DNA of 10,224 nucleotides from Nitrospira sp. UBA2083 (GCA_002331625.1 DCZN01000128.1:60624-70847), one strand, 5' to 3'. Shown: positions 1 through 8,147, numbered from the stretch's first letter. A program made the numbers and translations. The notes: generated from the letters alone by a model not told the origin.

Positions 1-121
1 CCCATGGAGAACGGTATGTGAGCTCAATCCTCGCCACCGGTATGGCCCGACGGAGGCTCAACAGGATCTGCGCGGCACGGCTGGAATCCGATCCCGCCCT
101 CATGCGCTTGGCTGGTTTCAT
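1..121 (-). CDS. nth: Endonuclease III, N-terminal fragment (runs off left edge)
   Basis: This is a 40-codon N-terminal piece read on the minus strand from an ATG at 121-119. The start reads MKPAKRMRAGSDSS and the visible end reads RIELTYRSPW. A basic helix followed by a Glu-Leu-x-Tyr-x-Ser/Asn-Pro-Trp/Phe segment is typical of endonuclease III just before its first helix-hairpin region. The family is a bifunctional DNA glycosylase/AP lyase that removes oxidised pyrimidines in base-excision repair. The catalytic Lys and Asp and the [4Fe-4S] cysteines lie outside the window. The gene begins 21 bp after the hflX stop and in the same direction, which suggests co-transcription. No clear ribosome binding site is visible. 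A second in-frame ATG at codon 7 (103-101) is an alternative start. The identity rests on a short N-terminal match by eye. Confidence 0.68.
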   Translation of the reverse strand, partial: MKPAKRMRAGSDSSRAAQILLSLRRAIPVARIELTYRSPW

Positions 122-142
122 GGCGGGTTGATTGTGCAGTGG

Positions 143-1867
143 TTATGGAGGAGTTGCAAGGGCAAGGGCATCATCAGGCTGTGGACTTCCAGCCGTCTGC
201 CGTTCAGAAAACAGCAGGGCTTTCACGTGTGACTCCAGTTGCGTGAGTAACGGACGGAGCGTCCCAGGCTGGAGTGCAGAAATCCCAATGGCTCCGTAAC
301 GTCGACAGAGCAACTCACCCTGATGCGACAAAACCCGATCACATTTATTAAACACGAGTACCCTTGGAATTGCCGTCAACTGCAGCTCTTCCAGAATGGC
401 GACAACTGCGGTGATCTGAACATCGACATCGGCCGCGCTCACATCAACGACGTGAAGAAGCAGATCCGCTTCACGCAGCTCATCGAGCGTCGTCCGAAAC
501 GCACCGACCAATTCCTGCGGAAGGTCACGAATAAACCCGACCGTATCGGTTACAATAACCTCGCGATCTTCAGGAAACCGTAGACGTCGACTTGTCGTGT
601 CGAGCGTTTCAAAGAGACGATTTTGTGCTGACACCTGACTTTGCGTGAGGACATTGAGCAAGGTAGACTTCCCGGCATTCGTATACCCCACCAACGAAAC
701 CACGGGAAGTCCGTGCCGACCTCTGCGAGACCGGCGCCGATTTTGATGTCGTGCGAACTTATTCAATTCCTGCTCTAGGTGCGTAATCCGGTCCCGTACT
801 CGGCGGCGATCCGTTTCCAACTTGGATTCACCTGGTCCACGAGTCCCAATTCCACCCCCCAAACGTGACAGTTGAGTCCCGCGACCGGACAAGCGCGGTA
901 GGAGGTACCGCAACTGTGCCAACTCAACCTGAACTTTGCCTTCGCGACTATGGGCACGGCGAGCGAAGATATCCAAAATCAATTGAGTACGATCAATCAC
1001 CTTGATGTCAGTCATGTCCGAAATTGCTCGGAGTTGAGCCGGCGAGAGCGTTTGGTCGAAGATGACCATGTCGGCCCCGCGGTGAAGCGTTTGAATTAAG
1101 ACGTCCTTCATTTTTCCGCTTCCCAAGAGATATCGCTGATGCCCGTCCGGTATTCGCTGGACGATACGATCGATCACCATCACATCGGCTGACGTCGCGA
1201 GCTCGGCCAATTCCGTCAACCGTTCCTCTTGTTCAACTCGACTATTGGTCGAGGCACTCACAAGGATTGCCGATTCTTTCCCCCGCCCCACGGCATAGTG
1301 CGTGCTAGCCTGCTGAAGCTCTTCTTCGAGATTCTGGATAAATTCATCGAACGCGATCGCGAGGGTGTGAAACGGGAGGGCTTTGCACACCTTGAACAAC
1401 TGCCCTGGACTATTGGGAGGCAGCAAATGCGCCATGTAGAAGTGTCCCAACTGGCCGTCGGCGGCTACACTGAGAATACCGATCAGGTCAAGCCGCAGGA
1501 ATGCGAGATCGGTGAGAACTTCCTGGTTCAACGGCTGATCATGCAGTTGTGTACGAATACACCGCAAACCACGAAGCGCGCGACTACCGGCACGAAACAA
1601 GGTCAGCGTCGTAGATGAGAGCGTCAACTCTGTCCCTATGATGACTTCTTGAACCTGTCCTCTCCTGGTCAGCACCACCCCGACCGGCCGGCGCAGCTCA
1701 ACCGTCAGTTGGCCTAGAATCTTGGCCAAGTCCGGTGAAATGATCGCGTCGTTTGCAACGCGACGGCGATAGAGTCGTTCAAGCGCTGCAACCTGACTCG
1801 CGCGAAGCCCCGTAATGTGACCACGAAGATTAGAGATAGGCGTTCTCCTTTCGTTCGTTAACACCAC
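143..1867 (-). CDS. hflX: Ribosome-associated GTPase HflX, long form
   Basis: This 574-residue GTPase belongs to the Obg-HflX superfamily. Family members bind the 50S subunit and split stalled or heat-damaged 70S ribosomes. The HflX domain runs from about residue 198 and contains the glycine-rich GGGIGTRGPGE at 337-347. The G domain follows: P-loop GYTNAGKST at 394-402, DTVGF (G3) at 441-445, NKCD (G4) at 507-510, and ISAL (G5-like) at 529-532. Residues 1 to about 195 are an N-terminal extension absent from the 426-residue E. coli protein; similar long forms are known in other phyla. The start is GTG: GGGGAG at 1871-1876 sits 3 nt before GTG 1867 and 6 nt before a second in-frame GTG at 1864, so the latter may be used. 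The first 38 bp overlap the end of tsaD, suggesting translational coupling. Confidence 0.95.
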   Translation of the reverse strand: MVLTNERRTPISNLRGHITGLRASQVAALERLYRRRVANDAIISPDLAKILGQLTVELRRPVGVVLTRRGQVQEVIIGTELTLSSTTLTLFRAGSRALRGLRCIRTQLHDQPLNQEVLTDLAFLRLDLIGILSVAADGQLGHFYMAHLLPPNSPGQLFKVCKALPFHTLAIAFDEFIQNLEEELQQASTHYAVGRGKESAILVSASTNSRVEQEERLTELAELATSADVMVIDRIVQRIPDGHQRYLLGSGKMKDVLIQTLHRGADMVIFDQTLSPAQLRAISDMTDIKVIDRTQLILDIFARRAHSREGKVQVELAQLRYLLPRLSGRGTQLSRLGGGIGTRGPGESKLETDRRRVRDRITHLEQELNKFARHQNRRRSRRGRHGLPVVSLVGYTNAGKSTLLNVLTQSQVSAQNRLFETLDTTSRRLRFPEDREVIVTDTVGFIRDLPQELVGAFRTTLDELREADLLLHVVDVSAADVDVQITAVVAILEELQLTAIPRVLVFNKCDRVLSHQGELLCRRYGAIGISALQPGTLRPLLTQLESHVKALLFSERQTAGSPQPDDALALATPP

Positions 1868-2948
1868 CTACTCCCCTTGTCGCGTTGGGATTCATCAAGC
1901 CCTCCATCGGGGAGATAGCAAGGTCGGAGGACCATCGTTCCCCACTCATCAACAGCTGACGTCCTGCTGAGGCAATCATGGCAGCATTGTCCGTGCAGAA
2001 TTCGATTGGAGGGAGCGACAGACGGAGCTTCCCACGAGCCGCATACTCGCCCAGGACTGCTCGCAATCTCGAGTTGGCTGATACACCACCCACCACGGCG
2101 AGCGCGGACAGGTTCGTTTGATGAAGGGCAGCCAACGCTTTTGTAACCAAGACTTGTACGATCGCCTCCTGGTAGCCGGCGGCAAGATCGGCCATCTGAC
2201 CCGGTGTGAGAGGGCTAGCCATTTCTCTCAGTTTGTATAATAAGGAGGTCTTGAGTCCGCTGAAGCTAAACTCAAGACTGTTTTTGGCCCGATGAAACCG
2301 AGGGAATGCAATAGCCTGCGGGTCACCAGAACGGGCGACACGATCGATAGCTGGTCCACCAGGGTACGCGAGGCCAAGCATTTGGGCTCCTTTATCGAAT
2401 GCTTCACCGGCTGCATCGTCACGAGTCCGTCCCAGCAGTACACAGTGCCCATTCGCCTCGCGACGATAGAGATGCGTATGCCCCCCCGATACGACCAACA
2501 CAACACAGGCAAGCGGAAAGGTTGGGTCAGCCAACCATGCTGAAGCGATATGGCCCCGTAGGTGATTGATCCCAACGACAGGAATGCCTAGTCCGTAGCC
2601 CAAGGCCTTCGCATAGTTCACCCCGACTAAGAGGGCGCCAACCAATCCAGGCCCTTGAGTGACCGCCACAGCGGAAAGAGCGGTCCTCGCAACCTTGGCC
2701 TGCGCCAGGGCTTGGCTCACCACGAGATCGATCCTGCCCAGATGCGCCCTGGCCGCTAATTCTGGAACGACGCCTCCAAACTTCTCATGGACGGCTTGTT
2801 GCGAAAACACGATATTGGACAACACGATCCCGTCGGGATCAAGGACAGCTGCGGCCGTCTCATCACATGAGGACTCAATGGCTAGAATTGGCCCAGGTCT
2901 CCATCCAGTCGGGCCTGAAGGTTTCAGCTCTTGGGGGCGAAGTTTCAT
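1830..2948 (-). CDS. tsaD: tRNA N6-adenosine threonylcarbamoyltransferase TsaD
   Basis: TsaD (Kae1/Qri7/YgjD family) transfers the threonylcarbamoyl group from threonylcarbamoyl-AMP to A37 of ANN-decoding tRNAs, forming t6A in the cytoplasm. In bacteria it works with TsaB and TsaE, which are not in this window. The 372 residues show the ASKHA nucleotide-binding fold: SSCDETA at 26-32, metal-binding His129 and His133 in NHLRGH, SGGHT at 154-158, GGVSAN at 287-292, and CTDNAAM at 318-324 with the third metal ligand Asp320. The end near residue 372 is normal for the family. The N-terminus is about 18 residues longer than the usual start just before the first beta strand. No good Shine-Dalgarno precedes this ATG and no better in-frame start is visible, so the start is less certain than the identity. 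It overlaps hflX by 38 bp and follows the clpC terminator. Confidence 0.96.
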   Translation of the reverse strand: MKLRPQELKPSGPTGWRPGPILAIESSCDETAAAVLDPDGIVLSNIVFSQQAVHEKFGGVVPELAARAHLGRIDLVVSQALAQAKVARTALSAVAVTQGPGLVGALLVGVNYAKALGYGLGIPVVGINHLRGHIASAWLADPTFPLACVVLVVSGGHTHLYRREANGHCVLLGRTRDDAAGEAFDKGAQMLGLAYPGGPAIDRVARSGDPQAIAFPRFHRAKNSLEFSFSGLKTSLLYKLREMASPLTPGQMADLAAGYQEAIVQVLVTKALAALHQTNLSALAVVGGVSANSRLRAVLGEYAARGKLRLSLPPIEFCTDNAAMIASAGRQLLMSGERWSSDLAISPMEGLMNPNATRGVGGVNERKENAYL

Positions 2949-2975
2949 CGCAGCATGAGGAAATCCGTGATTGGC

Positions 2976-3016
2976 ATGAAAACAAAACAGCCTCTGCGGC
3001 CAGACACCGCAGAGGC
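2976..3016 (-). terminator. Intrinsic terminator of clpC
   Basis: On the minus strand a perfect 10-bp GC-rich stem (GCCTCTGCGG with CCGCAGAGGC, arms 3007-3016 and 2990-2999, 7-nt loop) is followed by a T-rich tail TGTTTTGTTTTC. It lies 42 bp past the clpC stop and ends just before tsaD. This makes it a convincing rho-independent terminator for clpC and implies that tsaD needs readthrough or its own promoter. I found no confident promoter for tsaD. Confidence 0.9.
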
Positions 3017-3058
3017 CATCCTTTGTTGAATGAGTGGTCTATTAATCACAAAATGGGA

Positions 3059-5485
3059 TCAGACTCCAGCCATCGCCTCCTGCTCAATAAACGCCGGAGC
3101 TCCGTCGCGCAAGACCACCTTGACCTTACGACTTTCTTTAAATCGTCCTCTGATCAGCTCATCCGACAGTGGATCGCCGATGGCACGTTGGATGGCTCTC
3201 CGCATGGGTCTCGCACCATAGAGCGGCTCATACCCTTCTTTAATAAGCCACTGCTTGACCTCGTCGTCAACCTCGATTTCAATCCCCTTATCCACCAAGC
3301 GAAGATTCAACTCGCGGAGCAGAATATCCAAGATGCTGTACAGTTGCTCCTTCTCCAGTTGATGGAAAATGACGATCTCATCAATCCGATTCAGAAACTC
3401 AGGGCTGAACGACTTTCGAAGCTCTCCAAGTACTTCTTCCTTCTTTCGTCGTGCCGCTTCACCTTCAGTACTCTGGAAGCCCAGCGACACACCTTTCTGA
3501 ATCATCTTGGTTCCGATATTTGACGTCATGATGACCACGGTATTCTTAAAATCGACCTTTCGCCCTAGGCTATCGGTCAACACTCCGTCGTCCAACACTT
3601 GTAGCAGCACATTGAACACATCGGGATGGGCTTTCTCAATCTCGTCGAACAGGACAACCGAATACGGCCGGCGACGAACCTTTTCAGTCAGCTGTCCGCC
3701 TTCTTCATAACCCACGTAGCCAGGAGGGGCACCAAAAAGCCGGGAGCTTGTAAACTTCTCCTGGTATTCAGACATATCCACCCGAATTAACGCATCTTCG
3801 CTGTTGAAGAGAAACTCCGCCAATGTCCTGGCGAGCTCGGTTTTCCCGACGCCTGTTGGTCCCAAGAAAATAAAGGAGCCGATAGGCTTCCGCGTCTCCT
3901 TTAAACCGGCACGAGAACGGCGAATCGCCCGGGCAACGGCTGAAATCGCCTCGTTTTGACCGACCACTCGTTTATGGAGAAATTCCTCCATCCTCAGAAG
4001 CTTATTGGATTCCTCCTCTTCCAGCTTAAAGAGCGGAATACCCGTCATCTTTGAGACCACGTAAGCAACATCTTCCTTGGCGATCACCGGCTTGTTCTTC
4101 TCCTGGCTCTTTTTCCACTCCCGCTTGGACTCATCCAAAAGCTTCCGCAGCCGTTCCTCTTCTTCCCGATGCCGCACCGCTTCCTCAAAATTCTGCATGG
4201 AGATTGAAAGTTCTTTTTCGCGTGCCACCTTTTTGAGCTCTTGTTCCATCGCTTTCAATTCAGCGGGCAGAGCATACGTCTGCAATTTGGCACGTGACCC
4301 CGTTTCATCGATCAAGTCAATCGCCTTGTCGGGCAGAAACCGGTCGGTAATATACCGGTCCGACAACTTGACGGCTTCCACGATGGCATCTTCCGTGATT
4401 TCCACTCCATGATGCTCTTCGTATCGATCACGAAGCCCTTGAATAATACGAATGGTTTCATCCAGATTCGGTGGCTGAACATAGATCGGCTGGAACCTTC
4501 GCTTCAACGCGCCGTCCTTTTCAATATGCTTCCGATACTCGTCTAAGGTCGTGGCTCCGATACACTGAATTTCGCCACGGGAGAGCGCCGGTTTCAGCAT
4601 ATTCGACGCATCAATGGATCCCTCAGCCGCTCCTGCCCCCACGAGTGTATGGAGCTCATCGATGAAGATAATGATATTACCGGCCTGGACAATCTCCTTC
4701 ATCACCACCTTGAGGCGTTCCTCAAACTGTCCACGATATTTCGTCCCTGCCACAAGCGACCCCAGGTCTAACGCAATGACCCGGCGAGAGAGCAAATTGT
4801 CGGGAACTTCAGATTGGACGATACGCTGTGCGAGCCCCTCAACGATCGCAGTTTTCCCCACCCCAGACTCACCGATAAGAACGGGATTGTTTTTGCTTCG
4901 TCGGCTGAGAATCTGCAGCACACGCTCAATTTCATCAGCCCGACCAATAACCGGGTCCAATTGGCCTTCTTGAGCCAACTGGGTCAGGTCACGACCAAAC
5001 TCATCCAATGCCGGGGTATTACTTTTCCGATCTCGTTCACGCGGGGCAGACTTTCTCAAAAAAGTCACCGTGAGCTGACGCGCCGTCAGCAGGTTGGCGC
5101 CCAAACTCCGAAGGATTTTTCCACCAATTCCTTCTTCTTCCCGCAAGAGTCCAAGAAGCAAATGCTCGCTACCGATGTGATTGTGGCCCAGCAACCGGGC
5201 CTCCTCTACCCCATATTCAATGACCTTCTTGACCCGAGGGCTAAAGGGGATCTCCCCAAACGTCATCGTCGTTCCGCCGCCTGGTAGATTTCGTTCAATT
5301 TCCAACCGAATCTGCTCAGTAGAGAGCCCCATTTTTTTCAGGATCATGAGGGCAATCCCGTCAGACTCACGGAGGATGGCCAAGACAAGGTGCTCGGTCC
5401 CCAGATAGTCGTTTTGGTGCCGTTCTGCCTCCTCACGCGCAAGGATGATGATCTTTCGACCTTTGTCCGTAAATCGTTCGAACAT
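3059..5485 (-). CDS. clpC: ATP-dependent unfoldase ClpC (Hsp100, ClpP partner)
   Basis: This 808-residue AAA+ protein unfolds substrates and feeds them to the ClpP peptidase in the cytosol. Domains in order: an N domain with two Clp repeats (about 1-145), AAA-1 with Walker A GESGVGKT at 205-212 and Walker B at 271-277, and a middle region with a UVR-like coiled segment (about 425-465) that marks ClpC rather than ClpA or ClpB. AAA-2 follows, with Walker A GPTGVGKT at 542-549, Walker B VLFDE at 611-615, arginine finger Arg700 and sensor-2 GARPMRR at 757-763. An LGF tripeptide at 668-670 lies where ClpP-docking loops carry (V/I/L)G(F/L). The length is typical. AGGAGG sits 7 nt before the ATG. 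No ctsR, mcsA or mcsB neighbours, unlike Firmicutes operons. It appears monocistronic, with its own promoter and terminator. Confidence 0.96.
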   Translation of the reverse strand: MFERFTDKGRKIIILAREEAERHQNDYLGTEHLVLAILRESDGIALMILKKMGLSTEQIRLEIERNLPGGGTTMTFGEIPFSPRVKKVIEYGVEEARLLGHNHIGSEHLLLGLLREEEGIGGKILRSLGANLLTARQLTVTFLRKSAPRERDRKSNTPALDEFGRDLTQLAQEGQLDPVIGRADEIERVLQILSRRSKNNPVLIGESGVGKTAIVEGLAQRIVQSEVPDNLLSRRVIALDLGSLVAGTKYRGQFEERLKVVMKEIVQAGNIIIFIDELHTLVGAGAAEGSIDASNMLKPALSRGEIQCIGATTLDEYRKHIEKDGALKRRFQPIYVQPPNLDETIRIIQGLRDRYEEHHGVEITEDAIVEAVKLSDRYITDRFLPDKAIDLIDETGSRAKLQTYALPAELKAMEQELKKVAREKELSISMQNFEEAVRHREEEERLRKLLDESKREWKKSQEKNKPVIAKEDVAYVVSKMTGIPLFKLEEEESNKLLRMEEFLHKRVVGQNEAISAVARAIRRSRAGLKETRKPIGSFIFLGPTGVGKTELARTLAEFLFNSEDALIRVDMSEYQEKFTSSRLFGAPPGYVGYEEGGQLTEKVRRRPYSVVLFDEIEKAHPDVFNVLLQVLDDGVLTDSLGRKVDFKNTVVIMTSNIGTKMIQKGVSLGFQSTEGEAARRKKEEVLGELRKSFSPEFLNRIDEIVIFHQLEKEQLYSILDILLRELNLRLVDKGIEIEVDDEVKQWLIKEGYEPLYGARPMRRAIQRAIGDPLSDELIRGRFKESRKVKVVLRDGAPAFIEQEAMAGV

Positions 5486-5554
5486 CCTGCCTCCTCCTCG
5501 GTGAGTGGGACTGCTACCTGTCTTCGAGCAAACCCCTTGAAAAACCTTGGCCTG

Positions 5555-5583
5555 ATTCTAACCACAGGTTGCTTGAGAGTCAA
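5555..5583 (-). promoter_or_regulatory. Predicted sigma70-type promoter of clpC
   Basis: On the minus strand TTGACT (5583-5578), a 17-nt spacer and TAGAAT (5560-5555) match the sigma70 consensus at 5 of 6 positions each. Transcription would start near 5548, giving a leader of about 60 nt. I see no CIRCE element, CtsR box or sigma32-like promoter in the region, so heat regulation of the Firmicutes kind is not supported. Confidence 0.65.
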
Positions 5584-5621
5584 GATTGAGCAGAGAACGA
5601 GACATCAGAGTCAACACAGAT

Positions 5622-5632
5622 CATGAGTCATG
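5622..5632. promoter_or_regulatory. Short palindrome between the clpC and nadK promoters
   Basis: CATGA-G-TCATG is a perfect palindrome with 5-bp arms. It lies between the two divergent promoters, about 40-50 bp from either -35 box. It could bind a dimeric regulator, but palindromes this short also occur by chance several times in 10 kb. Confidence 0.2.
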
Positions 5633-5679
5633 TAATCTTCTGTCCCCTACTCAGAACCGGACGATCATCGGACTGTCCG

Positions 5680-5709
5680 TTGACATGAAAATAAGCATCC
5701 CGATACAAT
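5680..5709 (+). promoter_or_regulatory. Predicted sigma70-type promoter of nadK
   Basis: A perfect TTGACA (5680-5685), an 18-nt spacer and TACAAT (5704-5709, 5 of 6) lie 38 bp before the nadK ATG. Transcription would start near 5716, leaving a leader of only about 30 nt, in which no clear Shine-Dalgarno is visible. Confidence 0.65.
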
Positions 5710-5747
5710 CATTTTCCCCGTTTATCCAATCAGAATGACTGGTACTC

Positions 5748-6608
5748 ATGAAAAGTAAAAGCATTGGGATCTTGACCAAGCCCCAATTCCCGGAAGTAAA
5801 AGCGACATTACAGGGCGTTGTCGGCTGGCTCCGAGCGCGGAATATTGATGTCTTACTGGACACAACATCCGCCGCCTTACTCAACGAACCAGGGGGAATC
5901 CCAAAAACACAGCTGGCGCAGAAAGCCGATGTCCTATTGGTGCTGGGTGGAGACGGAACCATTCTTAGTGCTGCGCGACTCGCGGCAGAACGGAGCATTC
6001 CGATCTTGGGTGTCAATATGGGAGGACTTGGCTTCTTGACGGAAGTCCGTTTGGACAACCTCTATCCTTCTTTAGAACGGGTCTTTGCCAATGACTTTGC
6101 GCTCGATGAACGCCTGATGCTGTCAACCCATGTTCATCGGCACGGAGAAACCGTTGCGCAAGGAGTCGTGCTCAACGATGTCGTCATCAGCAAAGGCACC
6201 CTGGCTCGGATGATCGAGCTCCACATCGCCATCGGGGGGCAGTTCGTCACACACCTGCGCGGGGATGGCCTGATTATTGGGACACCGACAGGATCGACCG
6301 CGTACTCCCTTTCTGCTGGCGGCCCCATCATGAATCCAGCCCTACAGGCCCTTATCTTGACACCGATCTGTCCTCATACCTTGACGCATCGCCCCTTGAT
6401 CGTCCCGAGCAATGTCAGGATTGAAGTGACGTTGACCAGTAAAGACGAGGGATCAATGGCGACACTCGATGGACAAGTCGGTGTAGCCATCACGCAAGGT
6501 GATACCGCCGTGATTCAAGCGTCAGACTATCGGACCCGGCTCATCAGATTTCCCGAAAGCCATTACTATGAAGTGTTGCGGGAAAAGTTAAAATGGGGGC
6601 ATGGGTGA
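5748..6608 (+). CDS. nadK: NAD kinase
   Basis: NAD kinase phosphorylates the 2'-hydroxyl of the adenosine ribose of NAD+ to give NADP+, using ATP or polyphosphate; it acts in the cytosol as an oligomer. The 286-residue length is normal. Visible signatures are GGDGT at 67-71 (phosphate donor site and catalytic Asp), GVNMGGLGFLTE at 88-99, LNDVVISKG at 142-150 (usual position of the Asn-Glu/Asp NAD-binding pair), GDGLIIGTPTGSTAYSLSAG at 172-191 and DGQ at 241-243. The ATG places the first beta strand at residue 5, as expected for the family. The ribosome binding site is weak. A good promoter lies just upstream and clpC diverges. The gene ends 24 bp before the convergent oxidoreductase gene, with no terminator hairpin in between. 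Confidence 0.96.
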   Translation: MKSKSIGILTKPQFPEVKATLQGVVGWLRARNIDVLLDTTSAALLNEPGGIPKTQLAQKADVLLVLGGDGTILSAARLAAERSIPILGVNMGGLGFLTEVRLDNLYPSLERVFANDFALDERLMLSTHVHRHGETVAQGVVLNDVVISKGTLARMIELHIAIGGQFVTHLRGDGLIIGTPTGSTAYSLSAGGPIMNPALQALILTPICPHTLTHRPLIVPSNVRIEVTLTSKDEGSMATLDGQVGVAITQGDTAVIQASDYRTRLIRFPESHYYEVLREKLKWGHG

Positions 6609-6632
6609 GGATGAAACTTTCCGGCGCTATCT

Positions 6633-7985
6633 TTATGTTCTCCCTTGCTCAACATATTTGAGCATGTCTTGATTCGCGGAAAACTTAAACTCCCCGATAC
6701 AGTCGGGCGTTCCGTCGAAGGAGCGCTCCGCAACAGCGAGTGCCCGCAACCCATTCACATCAACCGGACGGCTCTGACGTTGCTTCAGGCGCGTCTGCAA
6801 GCGGTCTAGCACAACCTTGGCCTCTTCCCCGATGGTCTTAGTCGCAAGATACCGCTCGACCACTTCCGCGCACCAATCTCCATCTCGCTTCGCGACTCCG
6901 ACAAGGCCCTCGCTGGCTTTCCGAGCCCAACCAGCTAAAAAGACACCGTCCATCACTGTGCCAGTGGATTCATCATAGGCCTGAAAGAGTGCGTCATCAG
7001 GATCATTGCCCGTCTTATTGGGATTGGTAACGAACATGCCATTCTTATAGGGGAGACCGACGGTCTCATCCACCCTGTCGCCAACGGCAAACACAACCGA
7101 ATCACAGGGAAACTCATACTGCTGTTTCAACCCCACAGCCACGGTATCCTCTCCCTTGGGGTCGAGTCGGTTGTCTTCCATTTCAAGTCCACGAACGCGA
7201 TTTTGGCCGTCAACGAGAATCCGTTTGGGAGAGGCAAGGAATCGAAACCCCATCTTGGTCTCAGACACCTTCGGTTCACATTTGGTGAACTCGTCCGTGA
7301 ATGCTTTCAACACCGCATCAGGATTCTGGCCGACCTTCGCGAGACGATCCTTGATACGCTCAAATTCCGCCTTGAGGCCGGCAAGGTCCATATTGGCACA
7401 GATACTGCGAATCTCTTTAGGGTTGTACTTTCGTTCAACCGGTCCCCGTCGTACGACCGCCGTGACACGCTCGACCTTCTTGTATCGGATCAACCAGTGA
7501 GCGATATCCACCATCACATCCCCCGCCCCAATCACGGCCACATGCTTTCCCATTTCAAACGGGCGGTCCCCGAACCCCGGGAGCCGATTGAAGTGATAGA
7601 CCACATCTTTCGCGTGAAACACCCCTTGAGCCGAATCCCCCTCCACGCCAATCGCCTTGGTTCCTTGCGCACCAATCGTGAAGACCACTGCGCTCGCACC
7701 AAGCCCTCGAACCTCTTCAACCGTCAGGTCCTTTCCATTCCCAATGGAGACATTCCCAAAATAATGGACATTCTTCTGCTGAAGAAGATCCCAGTATTGC
7801 TTCTTGAGCCCCCCACGAAGCTTTAACTTCGATGGGAATATCCCGTACTCGGCCAGTCCGCCAAATTTGATATCGCGATTGAGAACGATGATTTCATGTC
7901 CAGCCTTCGAGAGGGTACTCGCCACAGCCATGCCCGCTGGTCCCGCTCCCGCCACAATAATCACATGCGTCTGTGATCCGCTCAT
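6633..7985 (-). CDS. FAD-dependent NADP oxidoreductase, adrenodoxin reductase/FprA-like
   Basis: This 450-residue flavoprotein has two Rossmann folds. The FAD motif VAGAGPAG (Gly13, Gly15, Gly18) is followed by FGGLAEYGIFPSKLK at 41-55, resembling the GGL-x-x-YG-x-x-P stretch of FprA/adrenodoxin reductase. The second dinucleotide motif is VIGAGDVMVDIA at 151-162, and RRGP at 179-182 aligns with the arginines that bind the NADP 2'-phosphate in FprA. GWARKASEGLVG at 352-363 corresponds to the GW-x-KRGP-x-G-x-IG signature but is altered. The likely role is electron transfer between NADPH and ferredoxin or a similar carrier in the cytosol; the partner is not evident here. A glutamate synthase small-subunit-like enzyme is the main alternative, though the N-terminal Fe-S domain of GltD is absent. 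GAGGAAGG lies 4 nt before the ATG, giving a firm start. The last 70 residues form a helical tail of unknown role. Confidence 0.85.
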   Translation of the reverse strand: MSGSQTHVIIVAGAGPAGMAVASTLSKAGHEIIVLNRDIKFGGLAEYGIFPSKLKLRGGLKKQYWDLLQQKNVHYFGNVSIGNGKDLTVEEVRGLGASAVVFTIGAQGTKAIGVEGDSAQGVFHAKDVVYHFNRLPGFGDRPFEMGKHVAVIGAGDVMVDIAHWLIRYKKVERVTAVVRRGPVERKYNPKEIRSICANMDLAGLKAEFERIKDRLAKVGQNPDAVLKAFTDEFTKCEPKVSETKMGFRFLASPKRILVDGQNRVRGLEMEDNRLDPKGEDTVAVGLKQQYEFPCDSVVFAVGDRVDETVGLPYKNGMFVTNPNKTGNDPDDALFQAYDESTGTVMDGVFLAGWARKASEGLVGVAKRDGDWCAEVVERYLATKTIGEEAKVVLDRLQTRLKQRQSRPVDVNGLRALAVAERSFDGTPDCIGEFKFSANQDMLKYVEQGRT

Positions 7986-8019
7986 ACAACCTTCCTCAAG
8001 AAAAAAGTGATAGAAAAGC

Positions 8020-8032
8020 CTTGATTATCAAG
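8020..8032. promoter_or_regulatory. 13-bp palindrome in the oxidoreductase leader
   Basis: CTTGAT-T-ATCAAG is a perfect 6-bp-arm palindrome just downstream of the predicted transcription start of the oxidoreductase gene, a position where an operator would block transcription. This is inference only; no copy was noticed elsewhere in the window. Confidence 0.25.
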
Positions 8033-8041
8033 AGTTCGCGG

Positions 8042-8071
8042 ACTGTAGCATAGCCTTTCCCGCACTGTCAA
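8042..8071 (-). promoter_or_regulatory. Predicted promoter of the FAD oxidoreductase gene
   Basis: On the minus strand TTGACA (8071-8066), an 18-nt spacer and TACAGT (8047-8042, 4 of 6) form a plausible sigma70 promoter. The start would be near 8035, about 50 nt before the ATG. Confidence 0.5.
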
Positions 8072-8118
8072 AATACCTGCAAAGTTGATGAGTTATAAAA
8101 AGCCATCGACACGATTGC

Positions 8119-8147
8119 TTGCGCGGCTCTCCACGGTCGTCTACAAT
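8119..8147 (+). promoter_or_regulatory. Weak candidate promoter of the glycosyltransferase gene
   Basis: TTGCGC (3 of 6), a 17-nt spacer and TACAAT (5 of 6) lie in the 309-bp gap 7986-8294 between the divergent oxidoreductase and glycosyltransferase genes. The resulting leader would be about 140 nt. Apart from this and the opposing promoter and palindrome, I see nothing definite in that gap. The reading frame stays open upstream from 8085 but is not convincing as coding sequence. Confidence 0.3.

Noticed and set aside
2867..3523. Open frame of 218 codons on the plus strand
   Set aside because: It runs antisense through the start of tsaD, the clpC terminator and the clpC 3' end. The peptide has no recognisable domain, and the opposite strand is clearly coding.
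4814..5287. Open frame of 157 codons on the plus strand
   Set aside because: It lies wholly antisense to the conserved N-terminal half of clpC and shows no domain or start signal of its own.
5486..5560. Heat-shock operator (CIRCE, CtsR box or sigma32 promoter) before clpC
   Set aside because: None of the known consensus patterns could be matched; only a sigma70-type promoter is visible.
6609..6632. Terminator between convergent nadK and the oxidoreductase gene
   Set aside because: I looked for a hairpin with a T-run in this 24-bp gap and its edges and found none.
7203..7826. Open frame of 207 codons on the plus strand
   Set aside because: It is antisense to the FAD oxidoreductase, which has both cofactor motifs and a strong ribosome binding site. 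The antisense frame is best explained by codon bias of the real gene.
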